A DNA stretch of 64,000 nt, from contig NZ_CP120742.1 in the NCBI RefSeq assembly GCF_029581275.1, positions 1,710,501 to 1,774,500 of the forward strand, in the 5' to 3' direction. Made by a program: the position numbers and the translations under genes. Below are positions 41,025 through 50,362 of the stretch, piece after piece (the stretch's first letter is position 1; every line of letters starts with the position of its first letter). This DNA is from Micromonospora sp. WMMD1155. GTDB taxonomy: Bacteria; Actinomycetota; Actinomycetes; Mycobacteriales; Micromonosporaceae. The notes beneath the pieces were generated by a model, which saw nothing but the letters and a program-made list of their open reading frames with translations, did no database searches and was not told where the DNA came from.

Positions 41025-41635
41025 GATGGCTTCAGCTCTACCTGCGCTCCCGTCGGGTGCCACTCGCCCTGGGCGTCGCCACCGCGGTGATCGTGCTGGC
41101 GTGGGTGCTGTCGTCGACCTACACGACCTCGACGACGATCAACGCGCGTACGGCCAGCCTCACCATCATGCTGGCGGTGGTCGCGCTCGGGGCCACCCTC
41201 AACGGCGCCGACGACGCCCTCGACCGCACCGCGTCGGTCAACTGGCCGCTGCGGCGAGCCGGGCACCTGCTCCTCGCCCCCGCCGTGATCACCGCCCTAC
41301 TGTCGCTCAGCACACTCACCGACGCGCGCTACGAACCACTGGCCCTCATGCTGCGCAACACCGCCGGTCTGTTCGGGCTGACCGCGCTCGGCACCGCCCT
41401 GTTCGGGGCCGCCTCGTCCTGGATCGCCCCGCTCGTCTGGACCCTCGTCGCGGTCCTGCCGTTGCTGGGGCCCAGCGGGGACGTACGGGTGCAGGTCGCC
41501 AGCTGGCTGGTCCAGCCCGCCGGCACCACGTCCGCCACCGTCTGCGCCACCGTGCTGGCGGTGACCGGTCTGCTGGCGTACGCGCTGCGTGGCGGCCCGC
41601 TACGACCCGCTGCCGAGACGACCTCCGACCGGTGA
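41021..41635 (+). CDS. Membrane protein, second permease of the ECF-linked ABC system
   Basis: A 204-residue integral membrane protein with six predicted helices (starts near 13, 43, 77, 102, 130 and 165) and a short polar C-terminus. No family motif is seen beyond the ABC-2-like layout. The GTG start overlaps the preceding stop (GTGA); it is the last gene of the operon and is followed by two small hairpins. It probably pairs with the 462-residue protein as the membrane part of the transporter. Confidence 0.75.
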   Translation: MRWLQLYLRSRRVPLALGVATAVIVLAWVLSSTYTTSTTINARTASLTIMLAVVALGATLNGADDALDRTASVNWPLRRAGHLLLAPAVITALLSLSTLTDARYEPLALMLRNTAGLFGLTALGTALFGAASSWIAPLVWTLVAVLPLLGPSGDVRVQVASWLVQPAGTTSATVCATVLAVTGLLAYALRGGPLRPAAETTSDR

Positions 41636-41705
41636 CGGAACACCGCACGTAGCGGCCGCCCGCGCCGCATGCTCGCCCCGAGATCCGCGCAACAGCAGGG
41701 ATATC

Positions 41706-41754
41706 GCTGCCTCCAGCGTTGCCGAGGCAGCAACATCCGAGAGGTTGCTCGGAT
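41706..41754. terminator. Two consecutive short hairpins
   Basis: GCTGCCTC...GAGGCAGC (41706-41731) and ATCCGAG...CTCGGAT (41735-41754) form adjacent stems in the gap between the ECF/ABC operon and the convergent acyl-CoA dehydrogenase gene. They could end transcription from both sides. Confidence 0.55.
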
Positions 41755-41791
41755 CTTGGGCGGGGCGGGGCACCTGGGCGCGGGGAACGCC

Positions 41792-42961
41792 CTAGACGAC
41801 TCCGGCCAGCAACTGCCGGGCCATCACGATCCGCTGCACCTGGTTGGTGCCCTCGTAGATCTGCGTGATCTTGGCGTCCCGCATCATCCGCTCGACCGGG
41901 TAGTCCCGGGTGTAGCCGTAGCCACCGAGCAGCTGCACCGCGTCGGTGGTGATCTCCATGGCGGCGTCCGAGGCGAAGCACTTGGCCGCCGCGCCGAAGT
42001 AGGTGAGGTCCGCGTCGCCCCGCTCGGACTTGCCGGCAGCCGCGTACGTGAGCTGGCGGGCCGCCTCCAGCTTCATGCCCATGTCGGCGAGCATGAACTG
42101 GACGCCCTGGAACTCGGCGACCGCCTTACCGAACTGCCGGCGCTCCGTCACGTACCCCTTGGCGTAGTCGAGCGCGCCCTGGGCGATCCCGACGGCCTGG
42201 GCGGCGATGGTGACGCGGGTGTGGTCCAGAGTCTTCATCGCGGTGGCGAAGCCGGTGCCCTCGGCGCCGATCATCCGGTCGGCCGGGATCCGCACGTTGT
42301 CGAGGTAGACCTCGCGGGTCGGCGAGCCCTTGATGCCGAGCTTCTTCTCCGGCGCGCCGAAGCTCACCCCGGCGTCGGACTTCTCGACCACGAAGGCCGA
42401 GATGCCCCGGGACCGCGCGGACGGGTCGGTGACGGCGAAGACGGTGTAGAACTCGGACACCCCGGCGTTGGTGATCCAACGCTTCACCCCGTTGAGCACC
42501 CAGTGATCCCCGTCACGCACCGCCCGGGTGGTCATCGACGCCGCGTCGCTACCAGCCTCGGGCTCGGAGAGGCAGTACGAGAACATGGCCTCGCCCGCCG
42601 CCACCGGCGTCAGATAGCGGCGCTTGATCTCCTCGGAACCGGACAACAGCAGCGGCATCGTGCCGAGCTTGTTCACCGCCGGGATCAGCGAGGAGGACGC
42701 GCAGGCACGGGCGACCTCCTCGATCACGATGGCGGTGGCCAGCGCGTCAGCGCCCGCGCCGCCGTACTCCTCGGGGATGTGGGGAGCGTGGAAGTCGGCC
42801 GCGCGCAGCGCGTCGTAGGACGCCTTGGGGAACTCCCCGGTCTCGTCGGCCTCGGCGGCGTGCGGGGCGACCTTCGCCGTGCAGACCTCCCGGACCGCCT
42901 CCCGGATCGCCAGATGCTCATCGGGCAACCGGTAGACGTCGAACGACTCCCCTGCGGCCAT
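41792..42961 (-). CDS. Acyl-CoA dehydrogenase
   Basis: A 389-residue flavoprotein catalysing alpha,beta-dehydrogenation of an acyl-CoA. Seen are [15 protein letters not shown] (flavin/substrate loop), [20 protein letters not shown], the [23 protein letters not shown] signature, and the catalytic Glu in [16 protein letters not shown] at the usual short/medium-chain position. The ATG has GGGGAGGGG upstream. In mycobacteria the orthologue of this position is fadE25 next to purE-purK; here ugd and a giant membrane protein lie between them. Confidence 0.9.
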   Translation of the reverse strand: MAAGESFDVYRLPDEHLAIREAVREVCTAKVAPHAAEADETGEFPKASYDALRAADFHAPHIPEEYGGAGADALATAIVIEEVARACASSSLIPAVNKLGTMPLLLSGSEEIKRRYLTPVAAGEAMFSYCLSEPEAGSDAASMTTRAVRDGDHWVLNGVKRWITNAGVSEFYTVFAVTDPSARSRGISAFVVEKSDAGVSFGAPEKKLGIKGSPTREVYLDNVRIPADRMIGAEGTGFATAMKTLDHTRVTIAAQAVGIAQGALDYAKGYVTERRQFGKAVAEFQGVQFMLADMGMKLEAARQLTYAAAGKSERGDADLTYFGAAAKCFASDAAMEITTDAVQLLGGYGYTRDYPVERMMRDAKITQIYEGTNQVQRIVMARQLLAGVV

Positions 42962-43217
42962 GTCGGCCCCTCCCCTTCACCGCTATCATGCGCAGTCTGT
43001 GACGACTCCTGACCGCCGACCGCGCAGACTGAAGACTAGCGACTGCAGTTCAGGAGATGTTACCGGCGCGTAGGCATGGGCATGAGGGTGCACCCACGCC
43101 GCTGGGCGATGATGGAGACCAGACAGTGAGCCACCCCTCCGGTGCCCCGCCCAGGCGCCGCAGCAGAATGCGACGCGACGAGACGACGCGACGCCAGTGC
43201 GAGCGGAGAAGACAGGC

Positions 43218-44645
43218 GTGACGATCCCCTATCCCACCATCCAGCCGACCCCCGCCATCGCCGCGGTGACACCGCCCTCGGGCGCACCTCGGCCGCGGGT
43301 GACGTTCCTGGGGACCGGCTACCTCGGTGCGACGTACGCCATCTGCTACGCCGAACTGGGCTACGACGTGCTCGGGTTCGACGTCGACGCGGACAAGATC
43401 GCGATGTTGAACGCCGGTCAGGTGCCGATCCACGAGCCCGGCCTGGACGAGCTGCTCCGGCGCAACCTCGCCGCCGGACGCCTGCGCTTCAGCACCGACA
43501 TCGCCGAGACCGCCGAGTTCGGTGACGTGCACTTCATCTGCGTCGGCACCCCCCAGCGGGCCGACGGGATGGGCGCCGACCTGTCGTACGTCGAGGCGTC
43601 CGTCACCGGCCTCGCCCAGCACCTGACCCGCAAGGCACTGATCGTCGGCAAGTCCACCGTGCCGGTGGGCACGGCCGAGTGGGTGGAGCAGCTCGTCGGC
43701 AAGCACACTCCCGACGACCTCGGCGTCGAGGTGGCCTGGAGCCCCGAGTTCCTCCAGGAGGGCTTCGCCGTCGACGACGTCCTGCGCCCCAACCGGATCG
43801 TGGTGGGCGTGAAGAGCGAGTGGGCCAACGGCATGCTCTACGCCGCGCACAAGGGCGTGTTCGACCTGGCCGCCACCGAGGACCGCGAGGTGCCCCTGGT
43901 GGTCACCGACTTCGCCACCGCCGAGCTGGTCAAGGTCGCCGCGAACGCCTTCCTGGCCACCAAGATCTCCTTCATCAACGCGATGGCCGAGGTCTGCGAG
44001 GCGTCCGGCGGCGACGTCACCCAACTGGCCCGCGCGATCGGCTACGACCCGCGTATCGGCAACCGGTTCCTCCAGGCCGGTCTCGGCTTCGGCGGCGCCT
44101 GCCTGCCCAAGGACATCCGGGCGTTCCAGGCCCGGGCCCAGGAGTTGGGCGCCGGTGAGGCGCTGCGTTTCCTGCACGAGGTCGACCTGATCAACCTGCG
44201 TCGTCGTACCCGGGTGCTGAACCTCGCCGCGGATCTGCTCGGCCGCCGCTCCGGCCCGGCCGGGCCGGACCTCTCCGGCACCCGCATCGCCGTGCTCGGC
44301 GCCACCTTCAAGCCCAACACCGACGACGTCCGCGACGCCCCGGCGCTCGCCGTCGCCGCGCTGCTGCACAAGGCCGGGGCCGACGTGCACGTGTACGACC
44401 CGCAGGGCACCGACAACGCCCGCCGCGCGGTCCCCGAGCTGACCTACGAGACGGGCATCAACGAGGCGGTCACCGACGCCGACCTGGTCTGCGTTCTCAC
44501 CGAGTGGGCCGACTTCCGTAACGCCGACCCGGTCGCCCTCGGTGAACTGGTCAGCGGCCGCAAGGTGGTCGACGGCCGCAACTGCCTCGATTCGGCACTG
44601 TGGACCCAGGCCGGCTGGGAGTACCGGGGCATGGGCCGCCCCTGA
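43218..44645 (+). CDS. UDP-glucose 6-dehydrogenase
   Basis: A 475-residue NAD-dependent oxidase converting UDP-glucose to UDP-glucuronate. The Rossmann motif is FLGTGYLGATYAICYAELGYDVLGFDVD; ETAEFGDVHFICVGTPQ and LIVGKSTVPVGTA follow; the catalytic cysteine is in GFGGACLPKD; and VLGATFKPNTDDVRDAPAL starts the C-terminal domain. The GTG at 43218 has GGAG nine bases upstream. UDP-glucuronate serves envelope polysaccharides or sugar tailoring of metabolites. A T-tailed hairpin follows. Confidence 0.92.
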   Translation: MTIPYPTIQPTPAIAAVTPPSGAPRPRVTFLGTGYLGATYAICYAELGYDVLGFDVDADKIAMLNAGQVPIHEPGLDELLRRNLAAGRLRFSTDIAETAEFGDVHFICVGTPQRADGMGADLSYVEASVTGLAQHLTRKALIVGKSTVPVGTAEWVEQLVGKHTPDDLGVEVAWSPEFLQEGFAVDDVLRPNRIVVGVKSEWANGMLYAAHKGVFDLAATEDREVPLVVTDFATAELVKVAANAFLATKISFINAMAEVCEASGGDVTQLARAIGYDPRIGNRFLQAGLGFGGACLPKDIRAFQARAQELGAGEALRFLHEVDLINLRRRTRVLNLAADLLGRRSGPAGPDLSGTRIAVLGATFKPNTDDVRDAPALAVAALLHKAGADVHVYDPQGTDNARRAVPELTYETGINEAVTDADLVCVLTEWADFRNADPVALGELVSGRKVVDGRNCLDSALWTQAGWEYRGMGRP

Positions 44646-44657
44646 CCGGACGACCTC

Positions 44658-44704
44658 CACCGGCCGGCCACCGAGCGTCTCGGGGCCGGCCGGTGTCGTT
44701 GTTT
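44658..44704 (+). terminator. T-tailed hairpin terminator of ugd
   Basis: CACCGGCCGGCC and GGCCGGCCGGTG pair over 12 bp (44658-44669 with 44684-44695) around a 14-base loop and are followed by TCGTTGTTT. The classic stem plus T-rich tail 13 bases after the stop supports factor-independent termination. Confidence 0.8.
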
Positions 44705-44793
44705 GCCCCGGACCCGCCGACAAGAGTCGAAATCCGCGCCGGCTTTGGGCATGCTGCGACAGTGGGAGTCCACAGTGCGGGTGGAGGGGTGTC

Positions 44794-47700
44794 GTGGCGA
44801 CCTTTCAATGCTCCTCGTGCGGCCGGGAGATCAAGCCGGCCGTGCGATGCCCGCACTGTGGGGCTGACCAGCCACAGTGGGTCGAGCACCTGGCGGACAT
44901 CGAACGTTCCATCGCGGAGATGAAGGCGCGCGACGCCGCCATCGCCCGTGAGCAGCGGCAGATCGCCGCCAAGATGCAGGCCGCCCTCTTCCAGCGGGAC
45001 ATCCTGGCCCACGCGGGCGAGGAGCGCGTCAAGCAGGCCACCCGGCCCCGTCGGGTGCTGCGGCGCCGCCCCGGCCGGCGGCCACCGACCGCCACCACCG
45101 GAGCGCCGCCCCGGGTGCCCCGGCAGAACACCCCACCCGCCCCGGAGGACCCGCCGCCACCTCCCCGGGGGAGCTGGCTCGGCCCGGACGACCCGGCGCA
45201 CCCGCCGGAGGCCTCGTCACGCGAGGTGCAGAACATCCCGCTCGGGCTGGGCGCGCTGCTGCTCGGCGTGGCCGCGGTGGTCTTCGCCGCGGTGGCGACC
45301 AGCTCGATGGACGCGGTGGCCCGGCTGGGCATTCTGCTCCTGGCCACCGTGCTGATGCTGCTCGCCCCTCCGGTGCTGGCCCGGCGCGGGCTCACCTCGA
45401 CCGCCGAGACCATCGCCGCGGTCGGCCTCCTCCTGGTGCCGCTCGCCGGCAACGCCCTCTGGGCGGTGGACCGCATCGGCACCGGCGGTGTCTCCGCCAC
45501 CCTCTTCAGTGGCGTGATCTTCGCGCTCACGGCGGGCGTCGCGTTCGGGTACGCCGGCTGGACGGGTCTGCGCGCGCCCCGTTTCGCCACCGTGCTCGCC
45601 GCACAGCCGGTGCTGCCGCTGCTCGCGTACGACCGGATCACCGGACCGGGCGGTTGGGCACTGGTGTTGGCCCTGGTCGCCCTGGTCGACCTCTGGCTGG
45701 TCCGCTCCGTCGTGGTCATGGAACGCCCCGTCCGGCAGGACCTGCCCCTGCCGGGCACCTCGTCGGCGCCCCGCCAACGCAGCGCCGAGAGCCGGCCGGA
45801 GGGTGATCCGGAGGAGGCCGCCGAGCTGGTCGACGCCGGTGCGGGTTCCCCCGACCCGCGACCGGCCCGCCCGGTGCCCGGGCTACGCGAGCTGACCTGG
45901 TTGCTGCACGCGGTGGCGGTCGCCGGCGCCCTGGCGTACGCGGTCACCGCCCTGCTGCGGGCGCAGACCGTGCCGACGGCGACCGGTGCCGGAACGGTGC
46001 TGCTGCTGGCCGCCGCAGTCGGGCTGGCCGGTGCGCTGGTGCTGCGTCGACCACCGTTGCCCGACGTCGCGGCCGGCATCGTCACCCTCGCCGTGATCGG
46101 TGCGCTCAGCCGAATCGCCTCGGTGGCGCTGCCCGGCCAGGCGTTGCTGGTGATCGCGATGGTGATCACGGTGACCGGGCTGGCGGTCCGCGCGGTCCCC
46201 GAGACCGCCCGCCGTGGCCCGCAGATCGCCTCGGCGGTGGCGCTGACCGTCAGCGGTCTGGTGGTCGCCGGAGGTGCACTACGCGCCGGGGTCGCACCGG
46301 TTCGGGCGGCGTTGCCCGCCTGGGGTGCCGACCTCAGCCGGTACCCGGCCGAGTTGGCGGCGGCGGTCGGTCCGACCACCTGGCAGCTCGCGGCCGCCGC
46401 GTTCCTGCTGACCATCGCGGCGGTGCTGGCTCTGCCCCCGGAGATCCGCCGCGAGTTCGCGGTCGCCGGCGCGGCGCTCACCGCGCTCGCCGTTCCGGCC
46501 TCGTTCGGTCTCGGCTGGGCGGCGGCACCGTGGCCGATGGTGATCACCGCGATCGGGATCGGTGTCATCGGGCTCTCCGCCCGCAGCGACCGCGCCGCCG
46601 TGGCGCACGCCGTCGGCGCGGCGGTGGTGGGCCTCTTCGGCGCCGGCGCGAGCCTGGCCCGCCCCACCCTCACCGCTGCGGTCCTGATCGCCCTGTTCGT
46701 GGCCGGCGCGCTCGTCGCGTCGGCACCCCGAATCCGGATCGCCTCGGCCGCCTCCGACACGGTCACCGCCTGGGCCGCCGGTGGTGCCGCGTTCGCCCTG
46801 CCCGGGGCGGTGGCCGCGTTCGTGACCGCCACCATGCCGAAAGATCCGACCCCCACCCCGGCCAGCCTGCGGGAGGTGACCGTCCCGGTCCTGGCCGCCA
46901 GCTTCCTGGCCGTCTGTGTGACCCTCGGGTACGCCGCCGTCGTGCAGGTCTCCCAACGTCGCATCCCCGTTCCGCTGTCGGTCGGCGCCGGGTTGGGCGC
47001 GCTGCTGGTCACCGCCGCCGCGTTCGGCGCGCCCGGCGCCACCGTCGCCGACGCCTGGGTCGGCGCGCTCCTGCTGGTCGCGGCGGTGTTGCTCTTCCTG
47101 GCACCCTCCATCGACGCCGGGCGGCGCGCCGACCTCAGCCTCGACGGCTCGGACCTGGCCGCCGCCGCGGTCACCACCGCCCTGGTCGCCACGCTGGTCC
47201 GGATCGGGGCGGTGCTAGCGCCGGGCGGGCAGTTGGCGGTGGCCGCCGCTCTCGTCCTGGTCGTCGCGGTGGGTGCCCGCAGCATGCCGGAGGAGTGGCG
47301 ACGCGGGCCGGTCCTCGGCCTCGCCGTCGGTGGTCTGCTCATCGGGGTGCTCGCCGGCTGGTCGGCGGTACGCGGCGGTCTCGGCGTGCTCGCCACCCCC
47401 GGCCCGATCTGGAGAGGCGACCTGAGCGGCTGGCCCGCCGCCCCGGTCGGTGGTTCCACCTGGCAGGCACCTGTCGCGTTGGCACTGTTGGCTCTCGCCG
47501 CCGCCATCCTGCTCCCCCCGCCCTGGCGCTGGGACGTGTCAGGTGCGGCGGCGGTGCTCGCCACGATCGGCGCGCCCGCGGCGTTCGACCTGGCCTGGTG
47601 GTCGCCGGTCCTGATCGGCGGGATGGTCGCCACCGTGTACGGCATCGCGGCGGTCGCCACCGAGGAGGCCCGCGCCGGGCTGTCCCGCGCCACCGTGGCC

Positions 47701-49686
47701 GGGGTGGTCGCGTTGCACGCCGCCGGAGCCGGGTTGGTCCGACCGTGGACCACCGCGCTGGCCCTGGGCAGCATCGCGCTCATCGGCGTGGTGGTGGCCA
47801 CGCTGGCCCGCGTCCTGGCCGGTCCGCAGGTGACCGACATCGACACCGAGGGGATGCCACCGCACCTGGCGCAGATCGGCGGCGCTGCCCTGGGCGCAGC
47901 GCTGCTGGCCCTGCCCGGCGCGGTGGCGGCGTTGGCCGCCGAGTTCCAACACTCGGCTCAGGTGGTGCTGACCGCGGCGCTCGCCGCGTCCAGCCTCGGC
48001 CTCGCCGCCGTGGCCGCGGTCCGCCGCGAGGTGCCGCAATATCTGCCCTGGGTCAGCGCCGCGGTGGTCGGCGGGGCCACCATCAGTGCCCTCGCCGCCA
48101 TCCCCACCGGCCTCGCCGCGGGCGTCTACGCCGCTGCGGCGGCCCTGCTCGGCGTGCTGGCCGAGCTGATCCGAGCGGCCACCGTGCCGCCCACCGGCGC
48201 CGCCCAGCCGGTCCGGCGGTGGGCGGTACGACTCGACGGCGCCCTACGGCGGCTGCCGGACGACCCGGAGCGACGGCGGTGGCGGTTCAACCCCGCCGCC
48301 GGTGCTCTGGCCGCAGCGGCCCTCCCGACCGCCCTGGCACTCGCCTCGATCGCCCCCGCGCTGGTCGCCGCCCTGGTCGAGCCGCACCGCACCCTGACCC
48401 GGATCTGGGAGGGCCCGCCGCCGGAGCTGCTCACCCCGCCCCCGGACGTGGTCGACCCCACCCACGTGCTGACGGCGCTCCTGCTCACCGCGACCGCGGC
48501 GCTCGCGGCCACCGGCTTCAGTGGTGGCCGACGTTCCCGCGCCGTGCCGGTGGTGCTGCCCGGGGCCGCCGTCACGCTGTTGATCACACCCATCGCGCTG
48601 GGCAGCGGATGGCCGGCGAGCACCGTCGCGGCGCTCTCCGTCTTCACCATCGCGATGCTCGGCCTCGCGCTGACCCCACCGCCGCCGCTGGTCGAACGGG
48701 CCCGCTCGCTGCGACTGGCCCGGGTCCTGGTATTCGTCATCGGGTTGGCCGGCGGCAGCGCCGGACTCGCCGGCAGTCTCGCCGACCGGCAGATGACCCT
48801 GTTCACGCTCGGCAGCGCGGTCGGGGTGGGCGCGGTGGCGGCGCTGTTCGGCGCCACCCAGCGGGCGCGCATCCTCGGCTGGCTGTTCGCCTCACTCATG
48901 GCGCAGCTCTTCGTGCTCACCCTCGGCCTGGTCGCCGGGCTGGCCGCGGTCTGGTCCGCGTTCGGTGTGCTCGCCGTCGGGGCGGTCCTGCAGGTCCTCG
49001 CCGCGACCCTGCCCCGGCTACGCCGCCCCGAGGCGCAACGCGAAGCCTCCACCGTGGAATGGACCGGGTACGCTGCGGCGCTCATCGCGCTGGCTCTCGC
49101 CTTCGACTCGCCCCGACACATCGCCGCGCTGCTGGCCGCCTGGGGCGCGGTCCTCGGGGTGGCGGCGACCCGGCCCGGTCGACGCCCGGTGGAACGCCGG
49201 ATCCTGTTCTGGGCGGTGGTGGTCTGCGAGATCACCGCCTGGTGGATCCTGATGCGGGTCGCCGACGTCGCGCTGCCCGAGGCGTACACGCTGCCGTTCG
49301 CCGCGCTGGCGCTCCTCGTCGGTGTGCTCGAACTGCGTCACCGACCTGATCTGAGCAGCTGGGTGGCGTACGGGCCGGCGCTGGTCACCGCCTTCGTCCC
49401 GACCCTGGCGATCGTCCTGGCCACTGAGTCCAGCACCTTACGGCAGATGCTGTTGCTGCTCGGCGCGGTCGCGGTGCTGATCTTCGGCTCGTCCACCAGG
49501 CAGCAGGCCCCGGTGATCGTCGGCGCGTCGGTCACCGCGATCGCGGCCATCCACGCACTGGTCAGCCTCGGCCCCTGGCTGGCACTCATCCCGGTCGGCA
49601 TCCTGCTGCTCGTGCTCGGGGCGAGCAACGAACGCCGCCGCCGCGCCCAGGAGCGCCTGCAGACCGCGCTGCGCGGCATGAGGTGA
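44794..49686 (+). CDS. Giant SCO7613-like membrane protein with zinc ribbon and internal duplication
   Basis: A 1630-residue protein. Residues 5-23 form a zinc ribbon (C-S-S-C...C-P-H-C), 30-75 a coiled coil (ERSIAEMKARDAAIAREQRQIAAKMQ), and 80-150 a Pro/Arg-rich linker. From about 150 to the end there are some 40 predicted membrane helices. Two blocks of about 361 residues (roughly 421-781 and 782-1140) are clearly homologous: each has an R-x-G-P segment, a T-W-Q segment and a PPEIRRE/PPPWRWD turn. It matches the actinobacterial SCO7613 C-terminal-domain membrane family, function unknown. The GTG has GGAGG upstream. It stands alone between ugd and purE. Confidence 0.82.
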   Translation: MATFQCSSCGREIKPAVRCPHCGADQPQWVEHLADIERSIAEMKARDAAIAREQRQIAAKMQAALFQRDILAHAGEERVKQATRPRRVLRRRPGRRPPTATTGAPPRVPRQNTPPAPEDPPPPPRGSWLGPDDPAHPPEASSREVQNIPLGLGALLLGVAAVVFAAVATSSMDAVARLGILLLATVLMLLAPPVLARRGLTSTAETIAAVGLLLVPLAGNALWAVDRIGTGGVSATLFSGVIFALTAGVAFGYAGWTGLRAPRFATVLAAQPVLPLLAYDRITGPGGWALVLALVALVDLWLVRSVVVMERPVRQDLPLPGTSSAPRQRSAESRPEGDPEEAAELVDAGAGSPDPRPARPVPGLRELTWLLHAVAVAGALAYAVTALLRAQTVPTATGAGTVLLLAAAVGLAGALVLRRPPLPDVAAGIVTLAVIGALSRIASVALPGQALLVIAMVITVTGLAVRAVPETARRGPQIASAVALTVSGLVVAGGALRAGVAPVRAALPAWGADLSRYPAELAAAVGPTTWQLAAAAFLLTIAAVLALPPEIRREFAVAGAALTALAVPASFGLGWAAAPWPMVITAIGIGVIGLSARSDRAAVAHAVGAAVVGLFGAGASLARPTLTAAVLIALFVAGALVASAPRIRIASAASDTVTAWAAGGAAFALPGAVAAFVTATMPKDPTPTPASLREVTVPVLAASFLAVCVTLGYAAVVQVSQRRIPVPLSVGAGLGALLVTAAAFGAPGATVADAWVGALLLVAAVLLFLAPSIDAGRRADLSLDGSDLAAAAVTTALVATLVRIGAVLAPGGQLAVAAALVLVVAVGARSMPEEWRRGPVLGLAVGGLLIGVLAGWSAVRGGLGVLATPGPIWRGDLSGWPAAPVGGSTWQAPVALALLALAAAILLPPPWRWDVSGAAAVLATIGAPAAFDLAWWSPVLIGGMVATVYGIAAVATEEARAGLSRATVAGVVALHAAGAGLVRPWTTALALGSIALIGVVVATLARVLAGPQVTDIDTEGMPPHLAQIGGAALGAALLALPGAVAALAAEFQHSAQVVLTAALAASSLGLAAVAAVRREVPQYLPWVSAAVVGGATISALAAIPTGLAAGVYAAAAALLGVLAELIRAATVPPTGAAQPVRRWAVRLDGALRRLPDDPERRRWRFNPAAGALAAAALPTALALASIAPALVAALVEPHRTLTRIWEGPPPELLTPPPDVVDPTHVLTALLLTATAALAATGFSGGRRSRAVPVVLPGAAVTLLITPIALGSGWPASTVAALSVFTIAMLGLALTPPPPLVERARSLRLARVLVFVIGLAGGSAGLAGSLADRQMTLFTLGSAVGVGAVAALFGATQRARILGWLFASLMAQLFVLTLGLVAGLAAVWSAFGVLAVGAVLQVLAATLPRLRRPEAQREASTVEWTGYAAALIALALAFDSPRHIAALLAAWGAVLGVAATRPGRRPVERRILFWAVVVCEITAWWILMRVADVALPEAYTLPFAALALLVGVLELRHRPDLSSWVAYGPALVTAFVPTLAIVLATESSTLRQMLLLLGAVAVLIFGSSTRQQAPVIVGASVTAIAAIHALVSLGPWLALIPVGILLLVLGASNERRRRAQERLQTALRGMR

Positions 49687-49729
49687 AACCGGAGGGTCAC
49701 GGCCGGGTGGGCGACGACGCAGGCTGAGC

Positions 49730-49850
49730 GGGCACGGTTTGCGGTCCCGCTGCGGTCGGCGGGCACGGTTTGCGGGCCCGCTGCGGTCGGCCGGCGTGGT
49801 TCGCGGGCCCGCTGCGGTCGGCCGGCGTGGTTCGCGGGGCCGTTGGGTCA
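49730..49850. repeat. 31-bp tandem repeats, nearly four copies
   Basis: Units beginning GGGCACGGTTTGCGGGCCCG or CGGCGTGGTTCGCGGGCCCG repeat every 31 bases from 49730 and decay at the purE stop codon. They fill the gap between the giant membrane gene and purE. Confidence 0.85.
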
Positions 49851-50339
49851 GCGGAGGGTTTCGTGGAGGGCGGCTTCCTTGGCGGCTACCAGCTCCTCCA
49901 GATCCCGCTGGTAGGCCACCATCCTGGTGCGCAGCCCTTCGTCGGTTGCGCCGAGGATTCGTACGGCCAGCAGGCCGGCGTTGCGGGCGTTGCCGATGGA
50001 CACGGTGGCGACCGGGACTCCGGCCGGCATCTGCACGATGGACAGCAGCGAGTCCATGCCGTCGAGGTGCTTCAGCGGCACCGGCACACCGATCACCGGC
50101 AGCGGTGTCACCGAGGCCACCATGCCCGGCAGCGCGGCGGCCCCGCCCGCCCCGGCGATGATCACCTTGAGGCCACGGTCGGCGGCGTCGCGGCCGTACT
50201 CGATCATCGCGACCGGAGTCCGGTGCGCCGAGACCACCCGCACCTCGTACGACACACCGAAGTCGTCCAGGACCTCGGCGGCGGCCCGCATGGTCGGCCA
50301 GTCCGAGTCGCTGCCCATGATCAACCCGACCGTGCTCAC
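49848..50339 (-). CDS. purE: N5-carboxyaminoimidazole ribonucleotide mutase (PurE)
   Basis: A 163-residue class I PurE, which moves the carboxyl group of N5-CAIR to give CAIR in purine synthesis. [13 protein letters not shown] is the phosphate-binding start, VVSAHRTP holds the active-site histidine, and [16 protein letters not shown] and [16 protein letters not shown] complete the fold. The GTG at 50339 (GAGGAG nine bases upstream) gives the usual short N-terminus; a GTG at 50366 overlaps the purK stop and adds nine residues. purK precedes it, as the two enzymes act in sequence. Confidence 0.92.
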   Translation of the reverse strand: MSTVGLIMGSDSDWPTMRAAAEVLDDFGVSYEVRVVSAHRTPVAMIEYGRDAADRGLKVIIAGAGGAAALPGMVASVTPLPVIGVPVPLKHLDGMDSLLSIVQMPAGVPVATVSIGNARNAGLLAVRILGATDEGLRTRMVAYQRDLEELVAAKEAALHETLR

Positions 50340-50362
50340 TGCGGCCCTCTCCTCGTTCCCGC

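Noticed and set aside
44805..47846. A 1013-codon minus-strand frame opposite the giant membrane protein
   Set aside because: The Ser/Thr/Ala/Arg-rich translation mirrors the Val/Ala/Gly-rich membrane segments and has no motif or start site.
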